64,000 nucleotides of DNA from Hirudinaria manillensis (GCA_034509925.1 CM067530.1:6010001-6074000), one strand, 5' to 3'. Counted from the stretch's first letter, positions 25,001 through 38,800 are shown. Made by a program: numbers and translations. Notes: generated by a model from the sequence alone, not told the origin.

Positions 25001-28000
25001 AAAAAAAGATGAACGAACCTTTAGGCACAGCCAGTCCAAAGAAATGAGGTTCTTTGAGTTGAAGGAATGCAACGATGCATTCATAAATCTGTTGACCAGT
25101 ATTGGTTGGACAACATAAAACATCAACTTCTGATCCATTCAAAAGATGTACCTTGGCGTGCCTTACGTTTGATTCCGATATGAGCTTGCAAGCAGATGCA
25201 AAGACTATGTCATCATTGAATATTTAATATTAGATATTGCGAATTAATATATATTACTAATAATAGTAATGATAATTCTTCTCTGTCCAACTCGGGCAAA
25301 TTAAAAATATATCTATAAAAAATATATAAAACATAAGAATTATTAAACTTAAATGTTGGAGTCAAAATTAAGATGTTCTCAACTTTTATTTTGGAAGAAA
25401 TTATTGAAAATCCATAAACTTACACTTGCTTCTCTGACTGTGAGATTTGCTGTGGGATAAGTGAGCCTAAATTCTGGGCCAACCTGCTTAAAATATTTAT
25501 TAATATTTATTTATTTATTAGTTATTTTTAAAAAGTTATAAATTTATGAAGTCAAAGCTGGCTAACAAACCATGACTTGGTTTGTTTCTAATTTGTTTAC
25601 AGGATCAATAGCTTTTGTTTGAACCTGGAATTTAAGCAAAGATTAAGGTAGAATTTAGAAAATTAACTTTTAATTACCAAAAATTACAGTAGCTCTTGTT
25701 TAAATTCAAATGTCAGAGCCATAAAAGTCACTCAGCCAGTGAATTATTTGATTATTTATGAATTTATTCATCAGATAAAAATAATACCTCTTCATCCACC
25801 TTCACTGAACTTTTTGTATTTTGTTTGGCATCATTTGAAATATTCCATTTTGAAACATCAGGTTTAATTGATTCAACCTCAGAGGATTGAATTGGAGCAT
25901 AATTGAGTCCTTCTGATGGAAATTCAAACTGTAAAATAATTTGGTTAAGAAGAGATAATGATATCAAATGCAGAATAAACCTTAACGAGGATATGGATGA
26001 CTCACTTCACGAAACTGTTGAATCTCAACTTCACTCGAAGTTTGTGGATCTTCATGTTTTTGGCGAATATCCGCTTCCCTTATTATCGGATCGGGAGTTA
26101 TAATCATCTCTTTTGTCTTTAAATGGTTTTTCCTCCTTAAATATCAATAACATCCAAAACAACTTTTATTTTAGCCTCATCTCATATTTTATTAAACTTC
26201 TGTGCAATGCATTGAAATTGCTACACAGCAGATAATCTAACTTATGAAAGCACTTGTAAACATCATCAAACATCATCAAAACCAACCAACCAATCATCAA
26301 TTTCTTGGGCTCTTCTGTCCAGCCATTCATATTCTGATGAAAGAAAATTCATTGTTTGCTGACTTTCCATCCTTGTCGAGTTAAGAGTTGATTCTAAGAA
26401 GAAGAAAAAGTTTGATTTGGCACCAATATTAGTCATAAATAATTTTCAAAAAAGACACAGTAATTATTTCAAGTGAGAAATTTGTAAAGAACAAATAAAA
26501 TTAAATTAAATTAGTAAAAAATAAACATAAGTGCAATAACGATTCATGGGTAACAATCCTAAAGTTGACAGCCTGCTAAGGTTCACTGATGCCTCAGATA
26601 AATCATCATTTTCCAATTTTCTGAGCCCTTTCCTCAATGATTCCAATCTCCTTCTCCTATTATTCAACCTCATAAATGTCTCTTCAATGTCTGCTTCACC
26701 TGTCACACAAGATCATTAATTGGAAACCACAAAATACAATTTCATTGTCATGTTGACGTTATTGCCAATGCTAATTGCAAATGATTTTCCAACTTTTGAT
26801 TCGATTGAACTCACTTGGAACTAAATTTTCTTCGAATTTGTTGTCATTGATCTTAGATCGACCATCAAAAGTATCAAAGCTCCTTGTCGATGAACGTGCA
26901 TTTGGACCTCGGTCGAGCAAGATGTAATGTACTGAAATTAAGAAGTTTAAACCCACTGGTTATTAATGTTAATTAAATGACTGCTATTAACACTATTTTA
27001 TAGTAATGTGATGATCAAGTAATTAAAACTAATTAATAAGGTAATGAAAGTATTAAATTAACTTTGAATTCACCAAAACTTAATGAAAATTTAAAAGCCA
27101 AGATTTGCAAAATATTCTGAACTTGATTAACTGACAAAATGATGGAATTGTATGTTTTTTTTATAAACAACATCAGCATTATATTAAAATTGTAATTAAA
27201 AAGTATTCTTGTTCAAATCAAAATAAAATCATGAACAGAAATTCAATTACTGGTGCTAGCTTCTGATGGAACCTGTGACTTTGATGTAATTTTATTGGCC
27301 TTGAAAACCTCATATGAATAATCATAAGTCTTTTCTTCCACAGGATGCATCTTGATGAAGATTAATTAATTAATTAGGAACTCATTATTTATTTCATTAC
27401 ATTTGTTAAGCTTCTGCAAAATTTAAACATTGAAATCTCAACAGTGTTAGCCAGACATTATCTCACTTCTACATCTGTTTGTCCCAAAACCATTCTGTAT
27501 AGATCCAATATAGGAGTAATGCTCATGAAGTTACCAGAACATACCTAGACAAAAATGTAGTTGTAACTTACAAAGATAATATGGTTTAGAAAATTAGTGA
27601 ATTTATAATATCCATAATAAATTAATCCACAAACCTTTAGAGCTGAATCTAAGTTAATTCGATTCTTAGGATTTTTTGTACACATGGAACTTAAGAATTC
27701 GTCTAATTCTGAGGTTATGTTGAGATCCTATCAAAATATTGGAAGAAATGTAAATTTAATGGAACAGTTCAGATACATTTAATGTCAAAGTTTTACCTGC
27801 TCAGATGTCAAATTATAATCAGCTGCACTATAAACTGACATTCCAAGTGAAAAGATAAACATCTGCAAAAAATGTCTTTATTTCTAATACTTACATTTCA
27901 TTAAAATCTTTTTATTGTAATATAAGATGCAATATTATCATGCAAAATGTTTTAATATATTTAATTTCGTTTGCAATTCAAATGAGTTCAATCACAAAAA

Positions 28001-28625
28001 CTAATCCCAAAGTTTAAAAATTATAATTTGCTAAATGTTTCTCACAACTTCACAAACCTTTTGTAACTGATCATCATTGAGTGAAACATTATTAAGAAAT
28101 TCAGGGGGAAGACAATCCTCATAAAATCTGGATTTTGTAAATGCTGAAGCCAGATCTGTTTGGCCATTTGGACAGAGGAATATTGACTCTGGTGTTACAG
28201 GCAGCAACTCATTAAGTCTTGTTGTCGAAACTTTGAATTAAAAAAAAAATAATAATTGATATTTCTTAAAAAATAAATTACAAAGTCTCAAGTGATTTTA
28301 GTGAGACATAGCAGTGTAACTTAATATAATTCTATAATATAAAACTACCATCTATACTTAAGATAATTCATTAATTACAAGAGCAGTACACGATCTCATA
28401 TTTAAATGAATATTTTGTTAATCGCACATTCATGTTCACTTATATTAAGTAATGTCTTAAAGTCATGTCAATATGTGAAACTAGATTTTAGTTAACACCT
28501 TCTGTAAATAAGGCATCAATTCTTTCTAAGGTCTGGATAAGGATCGCCCACAATTCGGCCTCATCCAGAGCTGCATCCTTGACTTCTAAGCATTCCGCTA
28601 AAGACACTTCAAGAAGTTGACTCAT
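16030..28625 (-). CDS. PTPN13: PTPN13-like tyrosine phosphatase (KIND-FERM-PDZ-PTP)
   Basis: A non-receptor tyrosine phosphatase at the membrane cortex. Thirty-eight exons keep phase from the ATG at 28625 to the stop at 16030 (about 1,684 aa). Right edges, 5' to 3': 28625, 28230, 27862, 27727, 27546, 27350, 26931, 26699, 26393, 26116, 25928, 25624, 25483, 25204, 24874, 24623, 24148, 23857, 23558, 23394, 23052, 22877, 22734, 22035, 21607, 21309, 21018, 20302, 19957, 19593, 19202, 18480, 17759, 17454, 17085, 16722, 16459, 16200. Domains: KIND (about 1-160); FERM (about 465-790); a disordered linker; one PDZ (about 1108-1195, loop YGIGLA); PTP (about 1405-1665) with the P-loop [10 protein letters not shown] intact (Cys about 1603). 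KIND plus PTP identifies the PTPN13 group, although vertebrate PTPN13 has five PDZ domains. Oddities: WPD reads WPH (about H1572), KNRY reads KNRF, and intron 33 has a GC donor. Exon 32 encodes an Asn-rich run. Confidence 0.9.
20311..20905. repeat. 27-bp minisatellite, 22 copies, in a PTPN13-like intron
   Basis: Units of exactly 27 bp start at 20311 and repeat in perfect register to about 20905. The only variants I saw are two units with one A-to-T change and a last unit one base short. The array fills nearly all of the 632-bp intron 27 (20303-20934). Because 27 is divisible by three, it leaves a false 217-codon open frame repeating LKLKFYFNY on the minus strand. Confidence 0.95.
21040..21165. 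repeat. 18-bp tandem repeat in a PTPN13-like intron
   Basis: About six or seven degenerate copies of an 18-bp unit of the form GGTATTAGGGTTATAATA. It lies in intron 26 (21019-21204). The TTAGGG inside the unit is coincidental, since the spacing is not telomeric. Confidence 0.8.
22495..22600. repeat. 29-bp tandem repeat in a PTPN13-like intron
   Basis: Three to four copies of a 29-bp unit centred on AATATGAATTGTTATAGAT, starting at 22501, 22530 and 22559. A related copy lies near 22185-22230. The roughly 250 bp between them differs in composition and may be an insertion into the array. Confidence 0.75.
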
Positions 28626-29890
28626 GTTAAAGCAAAGCAGTCATTAGCACAAATTTTCCGAGAATTAAAGCTTAAGAAGAGTTAAAGCAGTATTTCTGGA
28701 AGCCTGGACGCTAGTCGAGATGCTGCTTCACATTACTAAGAAATCTTTGAATTATTTAACCAGTTGAATGATCAATATAGAAAGCAAACTAAGACTATTA
28801 AAATGTTTGATTTTGTTGCAATTTTCCATCTTAAAAAATACGGCAACCCTTAAAAAGAATTTGTTCCGGACGACGTAAATTATTTATTGTTTTATTCAGG
28901 TAGACAAGCTCATCGATTTTCGGATGTGCGAGATTATAGGTGTAGAAAAGAAAGTCATCGGGAAATTTTGAAAATAACTATTTGAGTACTTGGAAGTAAT
29001 TCTAAATAGTGGTTGTGATACAGACCTTAGTCTTCTTGAATAATGCAAATTATAGTTATGTTTCTTATTACTCTGCATTTGAGCTCCGACAGGGATCCTT
29101 AAAGGAGTTTCGGCCCTTTGAATCTCCTTACGTTTTCGTGGAGCGGGCCGGTGATCAGCCGTGATATTATGTTAACAGAATGTGGCGTACAGAATGTGAA
29201 CTCATAACGAGTTAACACTTCACAATGTTATGTGATGGTAATATTAAGTATTTTAGTGACCATTTGCATAACTAGATATTTGAGATAAAACCCCCCAAAC
29301 TCTGACAAAGCTCTAAAAATGAGTTGTCACATTATTGCACAAAATCATCACTAAAGCACTTGAGGTTATTTGAAAACCATGAGGTCATCTTCCCTAATAA
29401 ATGCCGGCCCTTCAAAACAAACACAACAATCTCGAAACATTCGGGAACGAACTTCCCTTTCTTTTTTGGATCCACGTCCATCTTTGAGATCATAAATATA
29501 ATTATTTCAGACAACGAACGCTGGACCATCATAAAGACTCGACGATGTCGATTCGCAACTAGCGGAACTTCCATCGACCTTCAAAAGACTTAGCGTTCCT
29601 ATTTCTTTAGCCATCCATGTTAAATCCTTTTAATTATCATTACAAATGGAGCAGCAACACAGAAGCAACAGCAACAAACGTTTTATAGATAAAAAGCGAA
29701 GATAAAAAAGATAATTTCACATTCATGCAAAGATCCTTACTAATATTTAATAAGGTATATTTTTCAATTTCTATAAAGTGCATCTCAAGTTTCAATGGAA
29801 ATTTTCCTAAAACTAAATAAAATAAAAGTATTCTATTCATCAAATGCCCATAAACTATTTCAAAATTAAATTGCTACGACCTTGAAATAT
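28626..29890. other. Intergenic region between the FHAD1-like and PTPN13-like genes
   Basis: This 1.27 kb separates two minus-strand genes in head-to-tail order and should hold the PTPN13-like promoter and 5' untranslated sequence. A less AT-rich patch at about 29395-29580 is open for about 80 codons on both strands. I found no domain in either frame and do not call a gene. Confidence 0.5.
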
Positions 29891-32800
29891 TCAACAGAAG
29901 TTCCTCAGCCTTTGATCGTCTAAAATAAAAATATATTACAAATATTTCAAATTGAAAATTTATTTAGTATCATTACAATAGCTACTTACTTGGGGTCTGC
30001 TTATATATTTGTTTATTCCTTTCTTCAGTCAACCTTTCTGAGGTCTCCCTCAAAGTTTGCCTCAGACACATTATTTCTTCTTTTTTTCTAATCAAATCTG
30101 ACTAAAATGGTTACATTTGTTCAAATCTACTTAGAAAAATTCTATGAAACTGTCACGTCATTTTTGTCAAGCTGACACTCACTGAAAGTTTTTCAACACT
30201 TTGTCTCAATTCAGCATTTGTTGGTTCTGAAGATCTTTAGAACAAAAATTGGCTCAAAAGAATGCATTACACGAATGAATTACACGGATTAATTACAAAT
30301 GCAATTGTCTTCATAATAGACATTAATGTTTCAAATAATTGTTTAAAGCACAAATTAGTTCCAAATGCTATAAATACTTACGTTATAAAAACCATAACAC
30401 AACAATCACAAATCCATGCAAGAATATCCTATTATTAGCAAGTAATCCATAAGATCATTGAGATGATTAATGCCAATCTCGTGATTACCTCAATCCACCA
30501 TCTTGCCAGGTGAGTTCATTCCTCCTCAACTTCTCCTTGAGGCCACTTATTAAATTCATCAGTTGCTGACAAGACATATTCTTCTCTTCAATCAGGGCTT
30601 GTAGGTTCCTTTCTGAGCAGTGCAGGAGAGACTTGGAACCACTAATTTCATCCAAGTCGAGAGATTTTGTAATGTTGTTTAGCAAACTTAAGTACTGACA
30701 AGAAATAAAAAGTTAATTAAAGTTAAAATAACATATAATTTGACATTTAATTTTGCCAGCTAATATTTACTACTGGCAAGTGATTGCCTTGTTATATCAT
30801 TAAAAATACATTCTTTCATTCAAATGTTTGAACCAGCAAATTACATTTGCTTTACTGAAATATCAAATTGAACAAAAAAGTTACCAGGTTTTCGCTTATC
30901 TCCAAGAGCTTCGTCAACTTTCCAATAACATGAATCTGGCTGCCGTCAGGAAAGTGGTTTCCATTTGATCGCAATGGTTTCAATTCTTCCAACTCCCTCC
31001 TCAAAAAGGCCACATTTTGAATGGCTTCATCCTTAGACAGCACTTTTAAATAAAAATGAATTGTTTTTATTTTATTTTATTTTTATTTTAGTTTTGATTG
31101 TGTTTGTTTCTCAACTTACATGGCAAATCTCCATGTTCAAGAGCCTTCAGTTTGGCCCTAAATTTGGCTAAAGCTTCTCTTTGTCTCTTTATTGTACTTT
31201 CATGGTTTTCTTGCAGACACAGATTTCCCTGGGCAGACATATTAAGGGACGGTTGGCTCTGTCATTTATTTATTTATTATTGTTATTTAATAAAAGTTAA
31301 TAAATCATTTGAGATAATGAGGAAAAATTCAGTGTAATGTAAAACAATATTACAATGCAATCCAAGCTGCTTTTTCTTTTCATTCCTTCATTCTCAAGCT
31401 TTTGAATTATTCTCCTGTAGTCACTAACATCCCTTTTTAATTTCCTAAATTATTGAATATTTTGAAGAATTATTTTAAAATGCCGTTAAAGACGATCAAC
31501 AAAAATTAAAATGAAACCCAATCTCTTCATCCATCTCCATAATTCTACCCTCCATTTCAGCATTAATTTTTCTAAATTTTTCAATCTGATTGTTTGCATT
31601 TGTCAACTTCGTTTTATTGATCGTTATTTCTTTCAACTGATCCTCCATTCGTTTCTTATGATCTTCTGACAATTCACCTGCCAAAACAATCAAAATGTTT
31701 TCATGCCTCATTAAAATTAAATTAAGATATTATGTTGAATAAAATATTAAGTTTAAAAATAGATGTTTGACGATAATAATTTGAATTAATTATAAATTGA
31801 TACATTTTAGTAATAGTTCTAAATAATCTACAACTAATCAGCTCAACAACTTTAGAAATAAATAAATCAATATATTGGAGCCACCTGCGGCATCAGTGAG
31901 TTTAATGTGCATTTTATGGATCTCAGAATTCAATGAATCAATTGTCTTTTGTTTCTCTTGAACCATGATTATGTAACCAGCAATTTCTGTTTTCAATTTA
32001 AACAAATCACTTTCCAAGCTGTGTATTTTCAAGAAATCATTTTGACTTTTTTCAACTTGAAATTCTGATAAAGCAATGATTCATTAAATACTGATAAATG
32101 CACACAATGTTTTTTATGTAATTAATTAATTAATTAATAAAATCATACTTTCAAGTTCTCCTTTTAAACTTTCATTTTCAATTTTAAGTTCTTTGTTTTC
32201 TTGATTTTGAATCAAAATTTGTTCTTCCTGTGAGCAAATGGTGATTGAATGTTGTTTGACCTGTTCTTTGAGTTGTTCAATGCAACCAATGCATGTTCTT
32301 GGTTTTGTTGATCACAAATCATTTTATTCAATTCTGTTTCCAGTTCAGTCATCTGCTTCAGTAGCAGCTGCTGTAAATACAAATGTTTCACTTAATATTG
32401 AATTAATGCTGAATTTTATTTTTATTAATTAATATCAATTAATTAATTAACCAGAATATCGTTGATATTGATTAATATCAATAAATTATTGTCTCATGCA
32501 GGACTTGTGCATCTCTCGTATGAAACTCATAGACAATAAAATATTCATCTGAGAGAATTTAAAACTTAATCCATAACAGTACTTGACTAACTCTCCTGAC
32601 CAATATCCTTTGGTCTCATCAAAACTTTATAATTAATTATGTAATAATTATGTAATAATTATATGGAATCATTTTGTTGTCAAATATTTTGCTTTAAAAG
32701 TTATTTCGAACTTTTTCCTGTTGATTGTCTTCAATGATTTGATTGATTTTTAGAGTCATTTCATTTTTAGTCTGAAATAATAATAATTAAATAATGAATA

Positions 32801-35800
32801 AAATGATGAAAAAAAATAAAACCAAGAATTTGTGGAATAAATAAATATTTAACGAATGGATTTAATAAATAATTCAAATTAAAACCTGCTCAAGTGATTG
32901 GATTTGAACCAACAGTGCCTCTTCTTTCGTCGCAACTGCCTGCTTTATCTCACACATTTTAAGTTCAATCTCTTCGTGCACATTTTTTAGCTTCTGCTCT
33001 GCAAGTTCTTGAGCTAAATACAATTTACAATTTGCAATTCGTTTCGAATATTTCTGCATATTTCTATCAACTAATTAATTGTTTTACCTGATTTTAAATC
33101 GAGTTCATATTTAGTCTGGAGACTTTTTAGATCTTTGTCTAGAAGTGAAACTTCTTCTTGTCCATTTCTAATATTCATGTGCATGAGATTGATGTGATCT
33201 AAGATTTCTGAATTGAGAAAACTATGAAGTAAAATTATGAATTTAAGAAAAAAAACATTATAACATGTTAGGTTAATGTCTTCAAAAGTCAGACCAAATA
33301 AGCTTCCAACATGATAACGATTAACAAAGCACAACCAGAATGATTTCACACAAAAACTAAGAAATGTTTTAATTCAAGAAGGCACCAAAAGAGCCTTTGA
33401 TAGATCATTTACCTTCTTCTAAATCAAAATATCCATCAGTTTTTAAATGTGTTTCGACAGAAGACTGCCAAGTTTTTAATGCTTCTAAAAATTCAACTGT
33501 GTTTGACACACAATCACAGGCTGCAGAATTATTATTATTAATAATAATTTTATCCATTTTTAATTTTTCCATTGTCTCAGTCAACTGCTTTGATGAAAAT
33601 TTAGATGCCTTCAAGTCCTGTAACAAGAATTTTTTTAGCTTACGACGGTGAAGTTGGCAAACTTTCGGCAAACTTTTTGAAAGCCAATATCTCCGGAACG
33701 GAAAGAGCTAGAACCAAAATTCTTTTTTTAACTGATAGATAATGTTCACGGAAATTATGTGGACATAATAAAAAAATTTAACAAAAGATATATAGCAGAA
33801 ATAGTTCATATCACTACAATATGACATAATTTGGTTAGAAAAAATTTTTAAATTATCGTTAAGCATCTTTTGCTTGAGCAGGCTGATGTCGTGCAAGTCA
33901 CCAAAGTCACAAAATGAGGCAGCGCAATCAAATCCGACTTTGTGCGAAAAATTCATCAATACATTTTAAAAGAACGCAGAAAGACCTTTCAGAAAATATA
34001 CGATACAATTATGTGGCATCGGTTTAAGACGCTCTATGACCTTATTATAAACGTTTCCCAGCAACCCACATGAGGTCATTAGGCAAGCTGTCCTCTTCTC
34101 ACTATGATTTGTGCAAAAATCTGCATTCTTATAGCACATTCTTCCAGAAAATGTAAAATAGTGCTCTATAACCTTATTATAAATGCACCATAAATTCTTT
34201 CATCGTTTGGCGCTCTTCTCACTCGTCACACTGGTTTGTGCGAAAAATTGACTCTACTATTTCGATAGCATTTTCAAAGACCTTTCAAAAAATCTACAAC
34301 ACAACTATAGCGGACCGGTACAAGGCGCTCTACAATTTTTTTTAATATTGCTCCTTAACTGCTCACACCTTTTCTTTCCATCGTTTGACGCGCTTTCCTC
34401 ACGTCACTCTGATTTGTGTCAAAATTCTATTTACACATTTCAATAGCTACTTCAATGGGCTTTCAGAAAATCTACAAACAAGTAACAGCACCTGTGTAAC
34501 ACTTTCAGTAACCTTAGTACAATGCGCTCTGTAATCGTTTTAAAACCTTTTTTCATCGTTTGAAGCGCTTTCTTCATGGCGCTCTGATATGTGCCATATT
34601 TTGATTTTCAGAAAATCTATAACACAACTATAGCGGACGTTTTAAAACTGGCTCCAGCTGCTCACATCTTCTTTTTTCATCGTTTGAAGCGCTTTCTTCA
34701 TGGCGCTCTGATATGTGCCATATTTTGATTCCAATATTTCAATAGAACATTCAAAGACCTTTCAAAAAATGTAAAACTATAACCTTATTATAAATGCACC
34801 ATAAATTCTAAGATCTTTTCTTTTCATCGTTTGGCGCTCTTCTCACTCGTCACACTGGTTTGTGCGAAAAATTGACTCTACTATTTCGATAGCATTTTCA
34901 AAGACCTTTCTAAAAATCTACAACACAACTATAGCGGACCGGTACAAGGCGCTCTGTAATCTTTTTAAAACTGTCTCCAACTGCTCAAATCTTCTCTTTC
35001 CATCGATTTGCGCGCTTTCCTCACTTCCTATAATTTGTGCTAACATTCTATTTACACATTTCAATAGTTGCTTTAATGGGCTTTCAGCAAATCTACAAAA
35101 AAATTCCAGCACCTCTGTGTAAGATTGTCTATAACATTATTATACGAGCCTCTCAGAACTCTTCGCTTTCAATCTTTCGTCGCTCTGTTCTCTCGCTACT
35201 CGGCTTTATGCGACAATTTGATTCTAATATTTCAATAGAGTTTTCAAAGACCTTTCAGACCTATATTATGGTATATATAAGGTATTGTATAGGCAATTCG
35301 CCTACATAAAGCTTTCACATATAAAAGCTTGCCTAAATTCTACTTCCAAATGTCGAAAGGTCTAAAACTACCACCGATCTCCACACTTTATCTATCTAAT
35401 TTGTCTGAGAAAAAGAAATGCTTTGTTATAGAGGACATATCTTTTGTTCGTTGTCATTAATTGGGTATCATTTATGATTCGGATAAGTAAAGATTAATAG
35501 ATGAATTAAGAATTTTGCCATCAAAAATACTAACATTAAAATAATTTTCATGCTTTGCTTGGTGAAATCCAGACTTAAGCAATTGCTTTGTTTTACTTAG
35601 CTGATAATTGACGTTTAAATGTTCAGATATATGAAACTTGCATAAAGCTAGCCGGGCGAAAATTACCATTGTTAAAAAGCCTAGATATTACGCAGCCGGG
35701 CAATAATCGAAGCAACAACTCAAAATCTAAAACTCAACTATATTTAACAATTTACGTCTCATTCGATTCATAATAACCTAAACTTTAACAAAAATTAACT

Positions 35801-38800
35801 GTCACTCATATTAAACTTTAATCAATATCTCAAATACCACGAACATTAAGAGTTTACATCTTTAAACCCTTTGAAATGCATTAATAACGGAGTTATCAAA
35901 CAAACTTTAAATTACAGCAACAATAACTTTGAAATTCATTTATGTCATAGATTTCGGCCTAACTAAGCTTTTGACACATTTCCAGTAAATGTAGCAGGCA
36001 TTAAGTAAGAGTTTTTGAAGAAAAATAATATCGAGTTATTTGAATTTCAATGAAGGGACGCGATCCATTTTAAGTCTCAAATTAATATATTGAGACGGTT
36101 TTCTGGGCCTATTTTTAGATATGTTGTGTATTAATCATATATCTCTCCAATACCAAACTTTCGGCTCCCAATTTGTTGTGGTTTTAGAGTAAATTGGAAA
36201 TAACAAATCATCGCAACTTTTGAGAATCGAGTTCGGCGATCAAGTCCATTGACTCGGATTTGCGCCCTATAGGCTCTTTTTCTCAATTACGAAAATTATA
36301 AAAAAATTAAATTCAAAATAATTTTGGCAATAGGTTAATAATAAGAAATATGAATGATAAAGCCGAAGTTGGGACTTCTAAAGTGAATAGTTTTTCTTAT
36401 AATCTCGTAAATATAAAATGGACGCGAAACTCTAAAAATTCAAAAACCTAAAGTTTGATATAAATGTGTGATAAACTATCTTCAAAAAGTTCATTTTGCT
36501 ATCAATAGCAAACTTTTGTGGTAAAAATGAGCAATTTTGCATACGTTCTTTATAGACGACCCCTGACATGTTTTGAAAACAATTCGTCGGGGACCGGCCT
36601 GATAAATTTAAAATATGAAGTTTATTCAAAACTAATATTATATAACTCAAAATAAAGATTTAATTGTCAGTAATGTTTTTCTAAAATTAATTTTACTTGA
36701 AATTTATTATTAACGAAATTAGGAAACATAAACCTTTATTTTCATTCTCATAATTTTGAAATGTAGGTATGTCATTCATCTTTGTACAAATAAGCTTTTG
36801 AAATACTTTTCAAAGTACTTAACAAACATTAAATGGGAGTTTTTGGCCGAAAAGACTAAAATAACAGCGAGTTTTCTGAATTAAATTAAGCGACGCGATT
36901 CGTTTTAAGTCTCGAATTAATGTATTAAGACGGTTTTCTGACCCCATTTTCAGACATGTTGTGTCTTAATAATGTATCTCTTCATTACCAAATTTTCGGC
37001 TCCAAATATGCTGTGGTTTTAGAGTAAATTAGAAATAACAGATCATCGCAACTTTTGAGAATCGAGTTCGGCGATCATGTCGAGATTACAGAGCGCCTTG
37101 TACCGGTCCGCTATAGTTGTGTTGTAGATTTTTTGAAAGGTCTTTGAAAATGCTATCGAAATAGTAGAGTCAATTTTTCGCACAAACCAGTGTGACAAGT
37201 GAGAAGAGCGCCAAACGATGAAAAGAAAAGATCTTAGAATTTATGGTGCATTTATAATAAGGTTATAGAGCGCCTTGCACAGGGGCGCTAGCATTGTGTT
37301 TTACATTTTTTGAAAGGTCTTTGAATGTTCTATTGAAATATTGGAATCAAAATATGGCACATATCAGAGCGCCATGAAGAAAGCGCTTCAAACGATGAAA
37401 AAAGAAGATGTGAGCAGCTGGAGCCAGTTTTAAAACGATTACAGAGCGCATTGTACCGGTCCGCTATAGTTGTGTTATAGATTTTCTGAAAGGTCTTTGA
37501 AAGCTCTATTGAAATATTGGAATCAAAATATGGCACATATCAGAGCGCCATGAAGAAAGCGCTTCAAACGATGAAAAAAGAAGATGTGAGCAGCTGGAGC
37601 CAGTTTTAAAACGATTACAGAGCGCATTGTACCGGTCCGCTATAGTTGTGTTATAGATTTTCTGAAAGGTCTTTGAAAGCTCTATTGAAATATTAGACTC
37701 AAATTTTCGCACAAAACAGAATAGCGAGAGAACAGCACGACGAACGATTGAAAGCGAAGATAGAGAGATGTGAGAGGCTCGTATAATAAGGTTACTGAAA
37801 GTGTTACACAGGGGTGCTGTTACTTGTTTGTAGATTTTCTGAAAGCCCATTGAAGTAGCTATTGAAATGTGTAAATAGAATTTTGACACAAATCAGAGTG
37901 ACGTGAGGAAAGCGCGTCAAACGATGGAAAGAAAAGGTGTGAGCAGTTAAGGAGCAATATTAAAAAAAATTGTAGAGCGCCTTGTACCGGTCCGCTATAG
38001 TTGTGTTGTAGATTTTTTGAAAGGTCTTTGAAAATGCTATCGAAATAGTAGAGTCAATTTTTCGCACAAACCAGTGTGACGAGTGAGAAGAGCGCCAAAC
38101 GATGAAAAGAAAAGATCTTAGAATTTATGGTGCATTTATAATAAGGTTATAGAGCACCTTATACCGGAGCGCCAGCGTTGTATTTTACATTTTCTGGAAG
38201 ATATTTTAATGTGCTATAAGAATGCATAAAAAGATTTTTGGCACAAATCATAGTGAGAAGAGGACAGCTTGCCTAACGATGGAATGACCTCATGTGGGTT
38301 GCTGGGAAACGTTTATAATAAGGTCATAGAGCGTCTTAAACCGATGCCACATAATTGTATCGTATATTTTCTGAAAGGTCTTTCTGCGTTCTTTTAAAAT
38401 GTATTGATGAATTTTTCGCACAAAGTCGGATTTGATTGCGCTGCCTCATTTTGTGACTTTGGTGACTTGCACGACATCAGCCTGCTCAAGCAAAAGATGC
38501 TTAACGATAATTTAAAAATTTTTTCTAACCAAATTATGTCATATTGTAGTGATATGAACTATTTCTGCTATATATCTTTTGTTAAAATTGGAAATATTTG
38601 TTAAATTTAGCGCATTCGTTATCTTCGGTTCGCAATGTAAACAAATTTTAGGGAGCTTTCAGAATTAATTTTGAGGTACTCTGACCGATGGCGAAATGTC
38701 GAAACGTATTTTTTTAGAAAGATAATTCAATGCAGATTCTGAATTCGTTTGTCGATTTTTCGCACAAAGCTCCGTTTTCCTGGAAATCGGCTTTGAGCAT

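Noticed and set aside
33708-33959. Open frame MMNFSHKVGFD... on the minus strand, also at 38404-38604 on the plus strand
   Set aside because: The duplicate is a consequence of the inverted arms. No domain or codon signal supports a protein.
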